Shown: piece by piece, positions 25,761-34,381 of the stretch
Numbering within the stretch: position 1 is the first letter of the stretch
Layout of the letters: the number at the start of each line of letters is the position of its first letter
Assembly: GCF_900141635.1 (NCBI RefSeq)
Contig: NZ_FSRH01000006.1
Span: 1-44,477, forward strand
Origin: Peptoclostridium litorale DSM 5388
Lineage (GTDB): Bacteria > Bacillota > Clostridia > Peptostreptococcales > Peptostreptococcaceae
DNA: 44,477 nucleotides
Direction: 5' to 3'
Notes under the pieces: generated by a model
Databases searched by the model: none
The model's input: the letters and a program-made list of their open reading frames with translations, nothing else
Told to the model about the DNA's origin: nothing
Made by a program: the position numbers and the translations under genes

Positions 25761-26771
25761 TTACTGCCCTTCAGGCAGGAATTCATTTGTATACGCCTTG
25801 TCAACTTCTATCTTTTCTTCTATCAGCTCGTTTTCATAAAGCCAGTTTGTATAGTTTTCCCATACCTCTTTCTTTTGAATGCCCCACTTGTCCGCATCGT
25901 CCTGATACTTCGAGCTGAGGAATTCCTGGCTTTTCTTGACAAGCTCAGGGTTAAGCTCGGGAGCGTTGTCTATTAGTATTTGAGCCGCCTCCTGAGGGTT
26001 TTCTATTGCGCTTTCATATCCTTTTGAAGTCGCTTCCATGAATGCTTTCACAAGCTTCGGGTTTTCACTTATGTTCTTTTCATTAGTTATTATTACAGGC
26101 GTGTAGTAGTCAAGCGCTTCATTTTCCTTTCCAAGGTCTATATAGTTTAGCTCTATTCCCTTTAGCTCGGCCTCCACTCCTGTCCAGCCTTCAAATATCC
26201 ATGCAAAGTCCATGTCAGTCTCGCTTGACGCAAAGAAGTCTGCAGCCCCTGTTGTAAGTATTTCAACCTTTTCAACATCCGCATCGTATTTTTCCATAAG
26301 AGCCTTTAAAGTGGCCTTTTCTATAGGAGAGCCCCATCCTCCGTATCTCTTACCTTCAAAATCCTTAGGAGTTTCTATCCCCTTGTCCTTAAGCGATGCA
26401 AATCCAGAAGTATTGTGCTGTATAACTGCAGCTATTGAAACCACAGGTATGTCTTCAATTCTTGCAAGTGTTACTGATTCCTGGTAACTTATGCCGAACT
26501 GAGCCTTGTTTGAAGCCACAAGCTGGTCTGCTGTTCCACCTGCAGGCTGAACTATCTCAACGTCAAGACCTGCCTCCTTGTAATATCCCTTGTCCTTTGC
26601 AACGTAAAGTCCCGTGTGGTTTGTATTTGGCGTCCAGTCGAGCGTCACCACGACTTTTTGAAGTTCTTGTTCCTGCTTTTCTACAACTTCTTCCTTGCCC
26701 GCACATCCCGAAAATACCATAGTCGAAATGGCTGCAACAGTCAAAATAAAGCTAATTAGTCTTTTTTTCAT
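25761..26771 (-). CDS. thiY: ABC transporter substrate-binding lipoprotein (ThiY/NMT1-like)
   Basis: The 336 aa protein has a lipoprotein signal ([10 protein letters not shown]... with lipobox FSGC near residue 22), so it is anchored outside the membrane. The mature part is an NMT1/THI5-like periplasmic-binding fold: [33 protein letters not shown] is the diagnostic start, and [19 protein letters not shown] follows. It binds a thiamine precursor, most likely a pyrimidine, given the TPP riboswitch. Exact ligand is inference. Confidence 0.92.
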   Translation of the reverse strand: MKKRLISFILTVAAISTMVFSGCAGKEEVVEKQEQELQKVVVTLDWTPNTNHTGLYVAKDKGYYKEAGLDVEIVQPAGGTADQLVASNKAQFGISYQESVTLARIEDIPVVSIAAVIQHNTSGFASLKDKGIETPKDFEGKRYGGWGSPIEKATLKALMEKYDADVEKVEILTTGAADFFASSETDMDFAWIFEGWTGVEAELKGIELNYIDLGKENEALDYYTPVIITNEKNISENPKLVKAFMEATSKGYESAIENPQEAAQILIDNAPELNPELVKKSQEFLSSKYQDDADKWGIQKKEVWENYTNWLYENELIEEKIEVDKAYTNEFLPEGQ

Positions 26772-26787
26772 GTTTATTCCTCCTCAA

Positions 26788-27543
26788 TTATTTGTTCCAC
26801 GGCATTATCTTTTTACCCGTATAGTTTATAATTTCAAACATGCATATGCTAAGCGCCACAACTATCAGTATGTCTGCAAACAGCTCCTCAGTATGAAACG
26901 AATGCATGGCCCTTGTCATATAAACCCCTAGTCCGCTCTGGGCGCCTATCCACTCGGCGATCACCGCGCCCATTATGCTATATGTAGCCGCTATTTTCAG
27001 TCCCGAAAAAAATGCCGGCAGCACAGCGGGAAGCTTGACCTTGGTGAATATCTGCCACGAGCTGGCCCTCATCACCTTCATCATGCTTATTATGTCTTCA
27101 TCAACAGTTTCAAGCCCTTCGGTTATGCTTATGACTATCGGAAAAAAGCACGTAAGCACTACTATTGATATTTTGGGCATTATGCCAAAGCCCAGCCATA
27201 TCATTATTAGAGGTGCAAGTACTATTATTGGAACCGTCTGTGATATGACAATCACGGGGTAAAACATCTTTTTGACTTTCTTCCACCGGTTCATGACTCC
27301 CGCAAGAAGCAGCGCCAATATTATTGCAGCTGCAAACCCTATCACCGCCTCAATAATAGTGGTCCTCGTGTGAAGAAGAAGTACATCCCTCGACCTGTAG
27401 AGAGCCTTTAATATCCCCGATGGAGCGGGAAGCACGTATTTGGGAATACTGAATATCCTGACTACAAATTCCCAAAGCATAGTCAATGCAAATATGAATG
27501 CTACCGGGAGCAGATTATTTTCTGTACTTGTAAGTCTTTTCAT
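26788..27543 (-). CDS. thiX: ABC transporter permease (ThiX-type)
   Basis: The 251 aa membrane subunit has about six hydrophobic segments. The BPD-transport EAA loop (about residues 165-190) reads MMKVMRASSWQIFTKVKLPAVLPAFFSGLKI. It forms the channel of the thiamine-precursor importer. The start overlaps the end of the UPF0045 gene by 29 nt, with AAGGTG upstream, indicating coupled translation. Confidence 0.92.
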   Translation of the reverse strand: MKRLTSTENNLLPVAFIFALTMLWEFVVRIFSIPKYVLPAPSGILKALYRSRDVLLLHTRTTIIEAVIGFAAAIILALLLAGVMNRWKKVKKMFYPVIVISQTVPIIVLAPLIMIWLGFGIMPKISIVVLTCFFPIVISITEGLETVDEDIISMMKVMRASSWQIFTKVKLPAVLPAFFSGLKIAATYSIMGAVIAEWIGAQSGLGVYMTRAMHSFHTEELFADILIVVALSICMFEIINYTGKKIMPWNK

Positions 27544-27805
27544 CCATGGTCACACCTTCTGGCTTATAGTCTATCTTCACCATTGAAACTACTCTACTGG
27601 CACCTTTTTCAACGCATATTGTCTGGGCCTTTTTTACGATTTCCAAAAGCTCGTCAAGCTCGCCTTCTATAGTGGTTTCCATGGCTCCAACTTCAAATTT
27701 AAGCCCCGTCTCCCTTATCATTTCAATGACACTGTCTACAACCGGATATATGTCCTTTTCATCTACCACAGGCAGTACCTGAAGGCTTAAGTTTACAACT
27801 GGCAT
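27515..27805 (-). CDS. UPF0045/MTH1187-family thiamine-binding-type protein
   Basis: The 96 aa protein has the ferredoxin-like fold of the MTH1187/YkoF superfamily (VVNLSLQVLPVVDEKDIYPVVDSVIEMI and GAMETTIEGELDELLEIVKKAQ). Members bind thiamine or hydroxymethylpyrimidine. It is the first gene after the TPP riboswitch and overlaps thiX, which supports a role in thiamine-precursor uptake or salvage. I use the ATG at 27805, with GGGGAG upstream; the longer frame to 27841 would start in the riboswitch terminator region. Confidence 0.88.
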   Translation of the reverse strand: MPVVNLSLQVLPVVDEKDIYPVVDSVIEMIRETGLKFEVGAMETTIEGELDELLEIVKKAQTICVEKGASRVVSMVKIDYKPEGVTMDEKTYKYRK

Positions 27806-27843
27806 TAGCTCTCTCCCCTTACATTTATTTTTTGAAAACAAAA

Positions 27844-27866
27844 ACTGTTACCCCATGAGCAACAGT
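27844..27866 (-). terminator. TPP-riboswitch-controlled terminator
   Basis: ACTGTT / AACAGT hairpin between the aptamer and the first gene, then TTTTTGTTTT on the minus strand. It would form when TPP is bound. Confidence 0.75.
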
Positions 27867-27875
27867 ATATTCAGC

Positions 27876-27960
27876 AAAATCCCTACGCTGGAATTACCCA
27901 GATCAGGTCAATGGTCGGAATACATCATTCCCTCTCAGCCTCAGATTCGGGCTCCCAATA
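27876..27960 (-). promoter_or_regulatory. TPP (THI-box) riboswitch
   Basis: All THI-box blocks are present on the minus strand: GGGAGCCC, GGCTGAGAGGGA, GACCATTGACCTGATCTGGGTAA and TTCCAGCGTAGGGA. Thiamine pyrophosphate binding should switch off the downstream transport genes by terminator formation. Confidence 0.97.
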
Positions 27961-27992
27961 ACATATTGAATTTTTCGCTGGTTGACAATTAC

Positions 27993-28020
27993 ATTATACT
28001 ACACAATGCATTAAAATCAA
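27993..28020 (-). promoter_or_regulatory. Promoter of the TPP-controlled transport operon
   Basis: TTGATT (28015-28020), 16 nt and TATAAT (27993-27998) on the minus strand, starting transcription just ahead of the THI box. Confidence 0.7.
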
Positions 28021-28032
28021 GTCTGCAGCATC

Positions 28033-28866
28033 TTATTCCTCATACCTGCTCCTCAAAAGCTCTATCTCCTTCTCATGAACATCCAGCTCCCCTGGCGTCT
28101 CCATGAAAAAAGGCTTTTCCCTCAAAAGCTCATGGTTCATTATCCTAACAAGGGCTTCAAGCCCTATAAGGCCCTCCCCTATGTTTGAATGCCTGTCCTT
28201 TTTGGATGAAAATTCCTTCATGCTGTCGTTGAAATGTATGGCCTTTAGCCTTTCAAGGCCTATAACCCTGTCGAACTCCTCCAATACACCGTCTATGTCG
28301 TTTACTATGTCATATCCCGCAGCAAAAACGTGGCATGTGTCAAGGCACACTCCCAGCCTGTCATTTTTATCCACTCTGTCTATTATTTCATTCAAGTGCT
28401 CAAATTTATATCCTATTTCTGTTCCCTTTCCAGACATGGTTTCAAGAAGAACCCATACGCTTCCGTCCTCTTTGATCACTTCGCTCAGTGCATCCACTAT
28501 CTGGCTTATTCCCTTTTCCTCGCCCATGCCAGTATGGCTGCCCGGGTGAAAGCATATGTATTCCACTCCTATGCTCTCCATTCTGGCTATGTCCTCGCTG
28601 AGCATCCTCTTCCCAAGTTCCACTATGTCTTCCTTCGCACTTGCGAGATTCATCGTGTACGGGCAATGTGCCAGAAAAGGCCCCATGCCATTTTCCGCTC
28701 TCATGTTTTGGAACCCATCTATGTCCTTTTGGACAAAGGCCTTTACCGATGCCCCCCTCGGGTTTCTTGTGAAAAACTGGAACGTATTTGCCCCTATTGA
28801 CACTGCATCTCTTGCAGCCCTTGCAAATCCTTTTGCTATTGAAATATGAGGTCCTATAACAAGCAT
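28033..28866 (-). CDS. nfo: Endonuclease IV (AP endonuclease)
   Basis: The 277 aa TIM-barrel enzyme cleaves DNA at abasic sites in base-excision repair. It starts IGPHISIAKGF and contains the zinc-ligand motifs FHPGSH, LLETMSGKGTEIG, VCLDTCHVFAAGYD, IHFNDS and the segment KKDRHSNIGEGLIG. All metal ligands are present and length is normal (about 280). With nth it gives the window two base-excision repair enzymes. It is a single gene upstream of the TPP operon promoter. Confidence 0.96.
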   Translation of the reverse strand: MLVIGPHISIAKGFARAARDAVSIGANTFQFFTRNPRGASVKAFVQKDIDGFQNMRAENGMGPFLAHCPYTMNLASAKEDIVELGKRMLSEDIARMESIGVEYICFHPGSHTGMGEEKGISQIVDALSEVIKEDGSVWVLLETMSGKGTEIGYKFEHLNEIIDRVDKNDRLGVCLDTCHVFAAGYDIVNDIDGVLEEFDRVIGLERLKAIHFNDSMKEFSSKKDRHSNIGEGLIGLEALVRIMNHELLREKPFFMETPGELDVHEKEIELLRSRYEE

Positions 28867-28976
28867 TTTGTCCTCCTTTGCATTATCCTTTTAAACTTTG
28901 TCAATATCGCCATCCAAAACAGCATTTTTCCTTTTCAAATCTTTCTTGTGCGCATTATATACACAGGCAAAAAGAA

Positions 28977-28999
28977 AGGCATCAATAATATTGACACCT
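28977..28999 (-). terminator. Terminator after the ArsR-like regulator
   Basis: AGGTGTCAATA / TATTGATGCCT stem (two G-U pairs), followed on the minus strand by TTTCTTTTT; it abuts the regulator's stop codon. Confidence 0.75.
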
Positions 29000-29001
29000 A
29001 A

Positions 29002-29595
29002 TTACTCTTTTGATATTTTCTTCTCTCTTCTTATATCAGGTATTGCCATGAATACTATATTGTAAGGCCTGCGCTTTTTGTCGTCTTCTTTTTTCCTGCC
29101 GTCCATTATTTCTTTTAGTTTTTCTCCGAAAGTCGTTATGAGCTCTTTAGCCTCGTCTTCTGTCAGGTAGTATTCATTATGCATTCTTATATGCTTTGAA
29201 TGTATCTCCATGTTTTCAGCCGCTCTGTAGAAGTCTCCGCTCACCTTTTCAAAATGTGCTATCGAAGCCTGATTGAGCGTACGAGTAACTTCGCTGTCGC
29301 CGTCTTCCATACTCTTGTTGAGTATACTCTTGTCTATCACTACCATTTTGGCCTTTGGCAGATAATATTTTTCAATTATTCCCGACTTGACCCTTTCTTC
29401 AACAAGCTCTAATATTCCGGCTGCAAGAAGGGTTTTTATATGGTAATTCACCTTCGCATGGGGCTCTCCTAATATCTCCGAAAGCTGTTTTGCCGAAAGA
29501 GGTTCTTCGTCAAAAGCCTCCATTATCTCAAGTCTATATGGATGGGATACCGCCTTTATCTCATCTATGTCCCTAAGAACCAATATGTCCTTCAA
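29002..29595 (-). CDS. ArsR-like winged-helix transcriptional regulator
   Basis: The 197 aa protein has an N-terminal winged helix (about residues 8-85): IKAVSHPYRLEIMEAFDEEPLSAKQLSEILGEPHAKVNYHIKTLLAAGILELVEERVKSGIIEKYYLP. The recognition helix NYHIKTLLAAG is typical of the ArsR/HTH_20 class. The C-terminal helical part (about 90-170) carries no Cys, so a metal-sensing role is unlikely. The start is a TTG, well placed 6 nt after GGTGGTGA. Two tandem promoters lie upstream. The target is unknown. Confidence 0.88.
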   Translation of the reverse strand: MKDILVLRDIDEIKAVSHPYRLEIMEAFDEEPLSAKQLSEILGEPHAKVNYHIKTLLAAGILELVEERVKSGIIEKYYLPKAKMVVIDKSILNKSMEDGDSEVTRTLNQASIAHFEKVSGDFYRAAENMEIHSKHIRMHNEYYLTEDEAKELITTFGEKLKEIMDGRKKEDDKKRRPYNIVFMAIPDIRREKKISKE

Positions 29596-29643
29596 ATAAA
29601 TTCACCACCCTTTATTCTTTTTTAAAACTAGTTATACTTTAAT

Positions 29644-29672
29644 ACTATACAACGCTAAAGTAGTGCAGTCAA
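29644..29672 (-). promoter_or_regulatory. Proximal promoter of the ArsR-like gene
   Basis: TTGACT (29667-29672), 17 nt and TATAGT (29644-29649) on the minus strand. Confidence 0.65.
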
Positions 29673-29706
29673 ACTTTTAAATTCCTACGTCCAACTTTTT
29701 TTATAT

Positions 29707-29735
29707 ATTATACTATTCTAACATAATGTTGTCAA
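29707..29735 (-). promoter_or_regulatory. Distal promoter of the ArsR-like gene
   Basis: TTGACA (29730-29735), 17 nt and TATAAT (29707-29712) on the minus strand, a near-consensus match right after the nucleoside kinase stop. Confidence 0.75.
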
Positions 29736-29753
29736 AATATAGAGAAAAATTTA

Positions 29754-31415
29754 TTAGTGGCTGACAAGCCTGCTTCCCCCTATGAACTCTCTTAGTATTG
29801 AGGTAGGAGGAATATCAGCCTCTTCTTCTATTGTCGCAAAATACTGCAAAAAGCTTAAAAGCCTTCTGGCTTCCCTGTATTCGCTTTCAGACCTTTCTAT
29901 GCTCTTCAAAAGCGGGCTTGCGTACTTTTTAAGAACTGCCAGTTCGTATACAAGAGCTGAATTGAACATTACATCTGCTTCTTCCTGGAATGGGAATATG
30001 TTTTTTTCTTCACCCGCCCTTACCGAGCTCCAGAGGTTGAGTGTCTTAAGAGCATTATTTCCCCTGTGATTGTGATCCCTTACAATTCTTCTTATAAGGC
30101 GAAGATCAGTGGTTGGAATCCTATTATGCTCGTCCAGGTTCAGCTGCGTAAGCGCACTTACATATATCTTAAATTTGTCATTTGAGTGTACAGACTGGCT
30201 AAGTGCTTCATTTAGCCCGTGTATTCCTTCTACAAGTACAGGCTGTTTTTTCGATATTTTTAGTATATCTCCCCTGTATTCCCTTTTGCCCGTCTTAAAG
30301 TTGAAATATGGAATTTCAACCTCATGCCCGGCAATCAATTTTTCCAAATGTTCATTGAACAGATCTATGTCTATGGAATTTATGGACTCAAAGTCGTAAT
30401 TTCCATTCTCATCACGAGGCGTGTCTTCCCTGTTTACAAAATAGTTGTCAAGTGATATGGACACGGGATTCATCTTGTTCACCCTAAGCTGTATCATAAG
30501 CCTTTGGGCAAAGCTCGTCTTTCCCGAAGATGACGGCCCTGATATTAGAACTAGCCTTTTCCCCTCTCCTGAATGATTTATCATGTCGGCTATATTTGAA
30601 ATCTTCTTTTCATGAAGGGCTTCAACTGTTCTTATGAGATTTGGATACTCTCCTTTTTTTATTGTATCGTTAAGAGATGCAACCCTGTTTATATCCATTA
30701 TTTTGGCCCATTCTTCAGTCTCCCTAAATACCTCGGCAAGCTTCGGAAGGTATGTATAGTCATTTACCATTGTTGGCTTGTTTTCATTTGGCCCTATTAT
30801 GACTATTCCTCCATTGCAGCCCTTTAATCTGAATGTTTTCAAATAGCCTGTCGACGGCACCATATACCCGTAAAAATAGCTGCTGAAATTGCCGCACTTG
30901 TATATGCTCACACTGTCTGACTCTCTGTATTCCATAAGCCTTACCTTGTACCAATGTCCAAATCTTTTAAATATCTCTATTGCATCTTCATTTGAAACTC
31001 TAATCTTTTCAAGAGGCATATCCCTTTGGACTATCTGCCTCATACGATCATCTATTTTTTTTACTGTATCGCCGCTTACATGTTCGCATTCATGTACCTC
31101 GCAGTAAAGGCCTTTTCCTATGGTATGTTCCAGTGTAACCCTGCACTCCGGAATTACCTCGTTGCATGCCATTATGAATATGTACGAAAGGCTTCTCATA
31201 TATGTTCTCATTCCATCCGGGTCGTCTATTTTTAAAAATTCAACCCTGCAGTCATTTTCAAGGGGATATGTAAGCTCCTCTATTTCGTTATCAACAGCCG
31301 CAACTACTATAAACTCCCTTTCTTTCAAATTTTCCATGTCAAGTATTTCAAGAAGCGTAGTCCCTTTTTTGTATACTCTTTTTTCATCCATTATTTCGAC
31401 AGTTATATTATCCAT
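29754..31415 (-). CDS. Nucleoside kinase with TGS and SAD-like N terminus (uridine kinase-like)
   Basis: The 553 aa protein combines a TGS domain (1-65) and a ThrRS/AlaRS-type second additional domain (about 70-215) with a C-terminal P-loop kinase of the phosphoribulokinase/uridine kinase family. Walker A is ISGPSSSGKTSFA (about 285-297). DNYF and a YFNFKTGKREY segment suggest nucleoside binding. In the SAD part the metal motif of ThrRS (HxxxH) is not kept (SLSYIFIM), so editing is unlikely. Such fusions are common in Clostridia and Bacteroidetes; the exact substrate is unknown. A GGGGAG site precedes the ATG. Confidence 0.88.
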   Translation of the reverse strand: MDNITVEIMDEKRVYKKGTTLLEILDMENLKEREFIVVAAVDNEIEELTYPLENDCRVEFLKIDDPDGMRTYMRSLSYIFIMACNEVIPECRVTLEHTIGKGLYCEVHECEHVSGDTVKKIDDRMRQIVQRDMPLEKIRVSNEDAIEIFKRFGHWYKVRLMEYRESDSVSIYKCGNFSSYFYGYMVPSTGYLKTFRLKGCNGGIVIIGPNENKPTMVNDYTYLPKLAEVFRETEEWAKIMDINRVASLNDTIKKGEYPNLIRTVEALHEKKISNIADMINHSGEGKRLVLISGPSSSGKTSFAQRLMIQLRVNKMNPVSISLDNYFVNREDTPRDENGNYDFESINSIDIDLFNEHLEKLIAGHEVEIPYFNFKTGKREYRGDILKISKKQPVLVEGIHGLNEALSQSVHSNDKFKIYVSALTQLNLDEHNRIPTTDLRLIRRIVRDHNHRGNNALKTLNLWSSVRAGEEKNIFPFQEEADVMFNSALVYELAVLKKYASPLLKSIERSESEYREARRLLSFLQYFATIEEEADIPPTSILREFIGGSRLVSH

Positions 31416-31535
31416 TTTAAACTCCCCTTATTTTTATGTAGTATTTGTTCAATGCTTTAGTGCAAAATTATAATGACCCGATTTATATTCTGTCTACTTA
31501 TATATTTTTTACCCGCTGAAAAATGCTTTAAAATA

Positions 31536-31572
31536 AAAATCCGAGGCAGACTACGCGCTTGCTTCGGATTTT
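31536..31572 (-). terminator. Terminator after the TIM-barrel gene
   Basis: AAAATCCGAGGC / GCTTCGGATTTT (one G-U pair), followed on the minus strand by TTTTATTTT; directly after the stop at 31577. Confidence 0.8.
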
Positions 31573-31576
31573 ACAG

Positions 31577-32326
31577 TTATATTAAATTCATTATCTTTTC
31601 GCAGCTTTTGGCCACATATTCTGCTTTCATCTCCAACACTACGTATTCAAGATTCTTAAGGCCGAGTATATTTCTTATTGCAATGTCATTGTCTCGACTT
31701 CCATAAATGCCCATATGAAGGTCTTCTCTGCCGTCATTGCTGCTTATATGTGCAAGTTTTGCATTCTCTCCAAACCTACTTATATAGTCTCCTTGGGATA
31801 TAAGGCTGTGGCCTAGGTCGAAACAAAACCCGATATCTTTTATATTTTCAAATATATATTCGAAATCTTCGCTGCAGGTCCCCAGGTTTTGAATATATCC
31901 GCCCTTGTCATACATGTTTTCTATGCACAGCAGCGATCCCGTTGATAACTTTGCAGCCTTTTTCAAAAATCGAACCCCGTTTTCAAGATATGCGGATCTG
32001 TCTTGTTCTACAAAACTTGATATTCCATATCCCAAATGTATATTGTAGTATTTGACGCCAAGTTTGCTTCCAACGTCAATGCTCTTTCTTAGAAAATCCA
32101 GCCAGCTTGTCCTTATGAATTCAACCCTTTCGCATGGATTCATTTCAAGCGGCATGTGCACACCTATTGAAACATCGTGGCTCCTTAAGCTTTCACTTTG
32201 TCTTTTTATATATTCCCAGTCCGATATATTGTCTACGCCTATTTCAATGTGATTACAGCCGTATTCATTGCATTTTTCTACAGCCATGAACAGATCTTTT
32301 GCAGTGGCGCTCAATCCAATACGCAT
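31577..32326 (-). CDS. Sugar phosphate isomerase/epimerase-like TIM-barrel protein
   Basis: The 249 aa protein belongs to the xylose isomerase-like/AP endonuclease family 2 fold. Possible metal ligands are in order: HMPLE, NIHLGYG, CIENMYD, CFDLGHSL, AHISSNDGREDLHMG and YVVLEMK. It lacks the extra DNA-binding loops of Nfo, so a small-molecule isomerase or epimerase is more likely. The substrate is unknown. It starts 9 nt after lepB and may share its transcript. Confidence 0.82.
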   Translation of the reverse strand: MRIGLSATAKDLFMAVEKCNEYGCNHIEIGVDNISDWEYIKRQSESLRSHDVSIGVHMPLEMNPCERVEFIRTSWLDFLRKSIDVGSKLGVKYYNIHLGYGISSFVEQDRSAYLENGVRFLKKAAKLSTGSLLCIENMYDKGGYIQNLGTCSEDFEYIFENIKDIGFCFDLGHSLISQGDYISRFGENAKLAHISSNDGREDLHMGIYGSRDNDIAIRNILGLKNLEYVVLEMKAEYVAKSCEKIMNLI

Positions 32327-32335
32327 TGCACTACC

Positions 32336-32863
32336 CTAAAATTTTGTTATCTTGTCAAAAGGAAAAAGTCTTATTCCCACTTTGCCAACTATATGGTCAA
32401 CAGGCACTATTCCTACCCTTGAGTCCCTGCTGTCAAGGCTGTTCGGTCTGTTGTCACCCATTGCAAACACATAGCCCTTTGGAACCTCAATGTCTACATA
32501 TCCGTCTGTATAATCCCCGTTTATATAATCCTCGTCAAGCATCTCTCCGTTTACATAAACTTCTCCCTCTGTAACCTGTATTTGGTCTCCCTCAACGGCC
32601 ACAATCCTCTTTACAAGGTCTTTTTTCTTGCCGTTTTCCTGCATAAGGTCAGACTTGAACACCACTATGTCGCCTTTTTCAGGTACTCCTGACTTATAAG
32701 CAATCTTGTTTATTATAAGGTAGTCATTTTCTTCCAACGTCGGATACATTGAAGACCCTTTTACAAGTGTCGGTCTTATAAACGTAGTTATTACAAGGGC
32801 TATGACAAGCGAAACAACTATCGTCTTTACCCAGTCAAGTATTTCCTTAGTAACATTACTCAT
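32336..32863 (-). CDS. lepB: Signal peptidase I
   Basis: The 175 aa membrane protein cleaves signal peptides of exported proteins. One N-terminal membrane helix (about residues 8-30) is followed by the S26 catalytic domain. Box B is KGSSMYPTL with the nucleophile Ser, box D is LVKRIVAVEGD with the general-base Lys, and box E is GDNRPNSLDSRDSR. Length fits Gram-positive SipS-type enzymes. I use the ATG at 32863. It overlaps the stop of the upstream HEPN-like gene by 8 nt, so translation is probably coupled. Confidence 0.96.
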   Translation of the reverse strand: MSNVTKEILDWVKTIVVSLVIALVITTFIRPTLVKGSSMYPTLEENDYLIINKIAYKSGVPEKGDIVVFKSDLMQENGKKKDLVKRIVAVEGDQIQVTEGEVYVNGEMLDEDYINGDYTDGYVDIEVPKGYVFAMGDNRPNSLDSRDSRVGIVPVDHIVGKVGIRLFPFDKITKF

Positions 32864-33689
32864 TTTCTCCATCTCCTCTTTTTCCCACATATCTTTCCAC
32901 CAATTCCTCTATAAGCCTGTTCATATCGTCATGCCTGTCTATTTTGACTTTCAGATCCATGAGTATACAAACCCTTACAAAATCCTTCATTACCTCCGGA
33001 GGCTCCCCGTATATCGACTGGATGTCCTGTCTGCTCACCCCTTTAAACCCGTGCCCCACTGGACACTCATGCCTGAGCTTTATAAGCTCTTCCATCTCTT
33101 TAGAGTTTAGTATCGATATGATCTCTTTAAAAGTCTTATTTCTTCCATTCATCTTCTTAATGTATTCAGTCAAACCGTAACTTAGGCTACCGCTATATAT
33201 TTTATACCTTTTTCTCAGTATCTTCAATATATTGTTTTTTGACACCATATATCCTATCATGGATATTTGCTTTTTCTTGACCCCGTCCTGGCCGCTTATA
33301 AATATATATTTCAAAAGAGCCTCTTTAAGCCTGTACACCCTTCCCAGATAGTCTATGTACTGCTCGCTTACACACTGCATCTTAAGGCTTTCTATAAGTT
33401 CCGAAAATATTGCTTCTGGATACCCTTCTATAAGATTCAAAAGATGCTGTCTCAGCTCCTTTATCTTCCTCCTGTTTTTTATTTTGGGAGACTCTATGGA
33501 TTCAATCCTTTTAAGAGCCGTCTTAAAGTCAAAATTTATGAGATATTTGCATGCGCTTACAACCTTGTAAAGGTCTCCTTCTCCAATCCCGCGCTCTTTT
33601 AATATTTCTTCAACCCCGTCATAGTCATACCTGTCAAGAAATTTTGATATGACAAATTCATTCTTAACGTCTATGCTCCCCAAACTCAT
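32856..33689 (-). CDS. Helical protein with HEPN-like R-x6-H motif, unknown function
   Basis: I do not recognise this 277 aa, mostly helical, soluble protein with certainty. Its C-terminal half contains LIKLRHECPVGHGFKGVS (residues 202-219). Arg206 and His213 are six residues apart and followed by GF, which resembles the catalytic R-x4-6-H of HEPN ribonucleases, especially the Csm6/Cas02710 type with L-R-N-x-x-x-A-H-G-F. A segment at about 110-130 (YIDYLGRVYRLKEALLKY) also looks like helices of that group. There is no CARF sensor domain and no CRISPR array or cas gene nearby. It overlaps lepB by 8 nt. The ATG at 33689 is only 1 nt from AGGAGG, so the TTG two codons later may be the start. Confidence 0.6.
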   Translation of the reverse strand: MSLGSIDVKNEFVISKFLDRYDYDGVEEILKERGIGEGDLYKVVSACKYLINFDFKTALKRIESIESPKIKNRRKIKELRQHLLNLIEGYPEAIFSELIESLKMQCVSEQYIDYLGRVYRLKEALLKYIFISGQDGVKKKQISMIGYMVSKNNILKILRKRYKIYSGSLSYGLTEYIKKMNGRNKTFKEIISILNSKEMEELIKLRHECPVGHGFKGVSRQDIQSIYGEPPEVMKDFVRVCILMDLKVKIDRHDDMNRLIEELVERYVGKRGDGENE

Positions 33690-33834
33690 CCCTCCTGCTT
33701 AAATTACTGTATTGAAGTATTAAAATCGATACATAGATGGTATCTGAAGTATTTTTTTGCTCAAAGCCTGCTTTATTGATACCCATTGCCCAATGATATT
33801 ATGATATAATTATACCATCAGGGAGGTTTTAGCA

Positions 33835-34353
33835 ATGGATAAAATTAAAAATATGGTTTATGAATACAGTGATGTCTTTTTGGGCTTTTTCATATTGGCC
33901 TCGATGGTATGCATAATGGGTTGGCAGCTTTATAGCTGGTTTGAACCGTCTTCGGGTTATATTTTAGCATCTGACAGTCCTGCTTCAACAAAGGCCTCAT
34001 TATCAGAAAACACCAATTCTGGTGACAATTCAAACAAAGAACCAGCCGTGCAAAAAAATCCAGACATATCAACAATCTCACAAGGAGAAGCTTCATCTCC
34101 TGAAGTGGATTCCAGCCAAAGCCAGGCCGCCGAAACCCAGATAGTTGCCGAAATAGTGATTTTCCAAATAAAAAGGGGCTCGGCTTGCATAAACATAGCA
34201 AATGACCTTGAATCAATGGGCCTTATATCCTCTAGTGATGAATTTGTCGGCAAAATAACTTCTCTTGGTCTTGAAAATAAATTGAAAAGCGGATCATACA
34301 GTATGAAAAAGGGTGATTCCGTAGACAATATAATAAAAACGCTAACTGACTAA
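33835..34353 (+). CDS. Membrane-anchored protein with MltG-like LysM subdomain
   Basis: The 172 aa protein has one N-terminal membrane helix (about residues 15-33), a Ser/Asn/Gln-rich linker (about 40-105), and a C-terminal module: IVIFQIKRGSACINIANDLESMGLISSSDEFVGKITSLGLENKLKSGSYSMKKGDSVDNIIKTL. This module is the LysM-like N-terminal part of the MltG/YceG lytic transglycosylases. The catalytic YceG domain is absent, so it cannot cut glycan strands by itself. Such stubs are common in Clostridia. It is divergent from the HEPN-like gene; an extended -10 (TGATATAAT near 33800-33808) and GGGAGG precede it. Confidence 0.8.
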   Translation: MDKIKNMVYEYSDVFLGFFILASMVCIMGWQLYSWFEPSSGYILASDSPASTKASLSENTNSGDNSNKEPAVQKNPDISTISQGEASSPEVDSSQSQAAETQIVAEIVIFQIKRGSACINIANDLESMGLISSSDEFVGKITSLGLENKLKSGSYSMKKGDSVDNIIKTLTD

Positions 34354-34381
34354 TACGGTTTTTACATAGAATAATAAAATT

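Noticed and set aside
32856-33689. Part of a CRISPR-Cas type III locus
   Set aside because: Only the HEPN-like motif points that way; there are no cas genes, no array and no CARF domain in the window.
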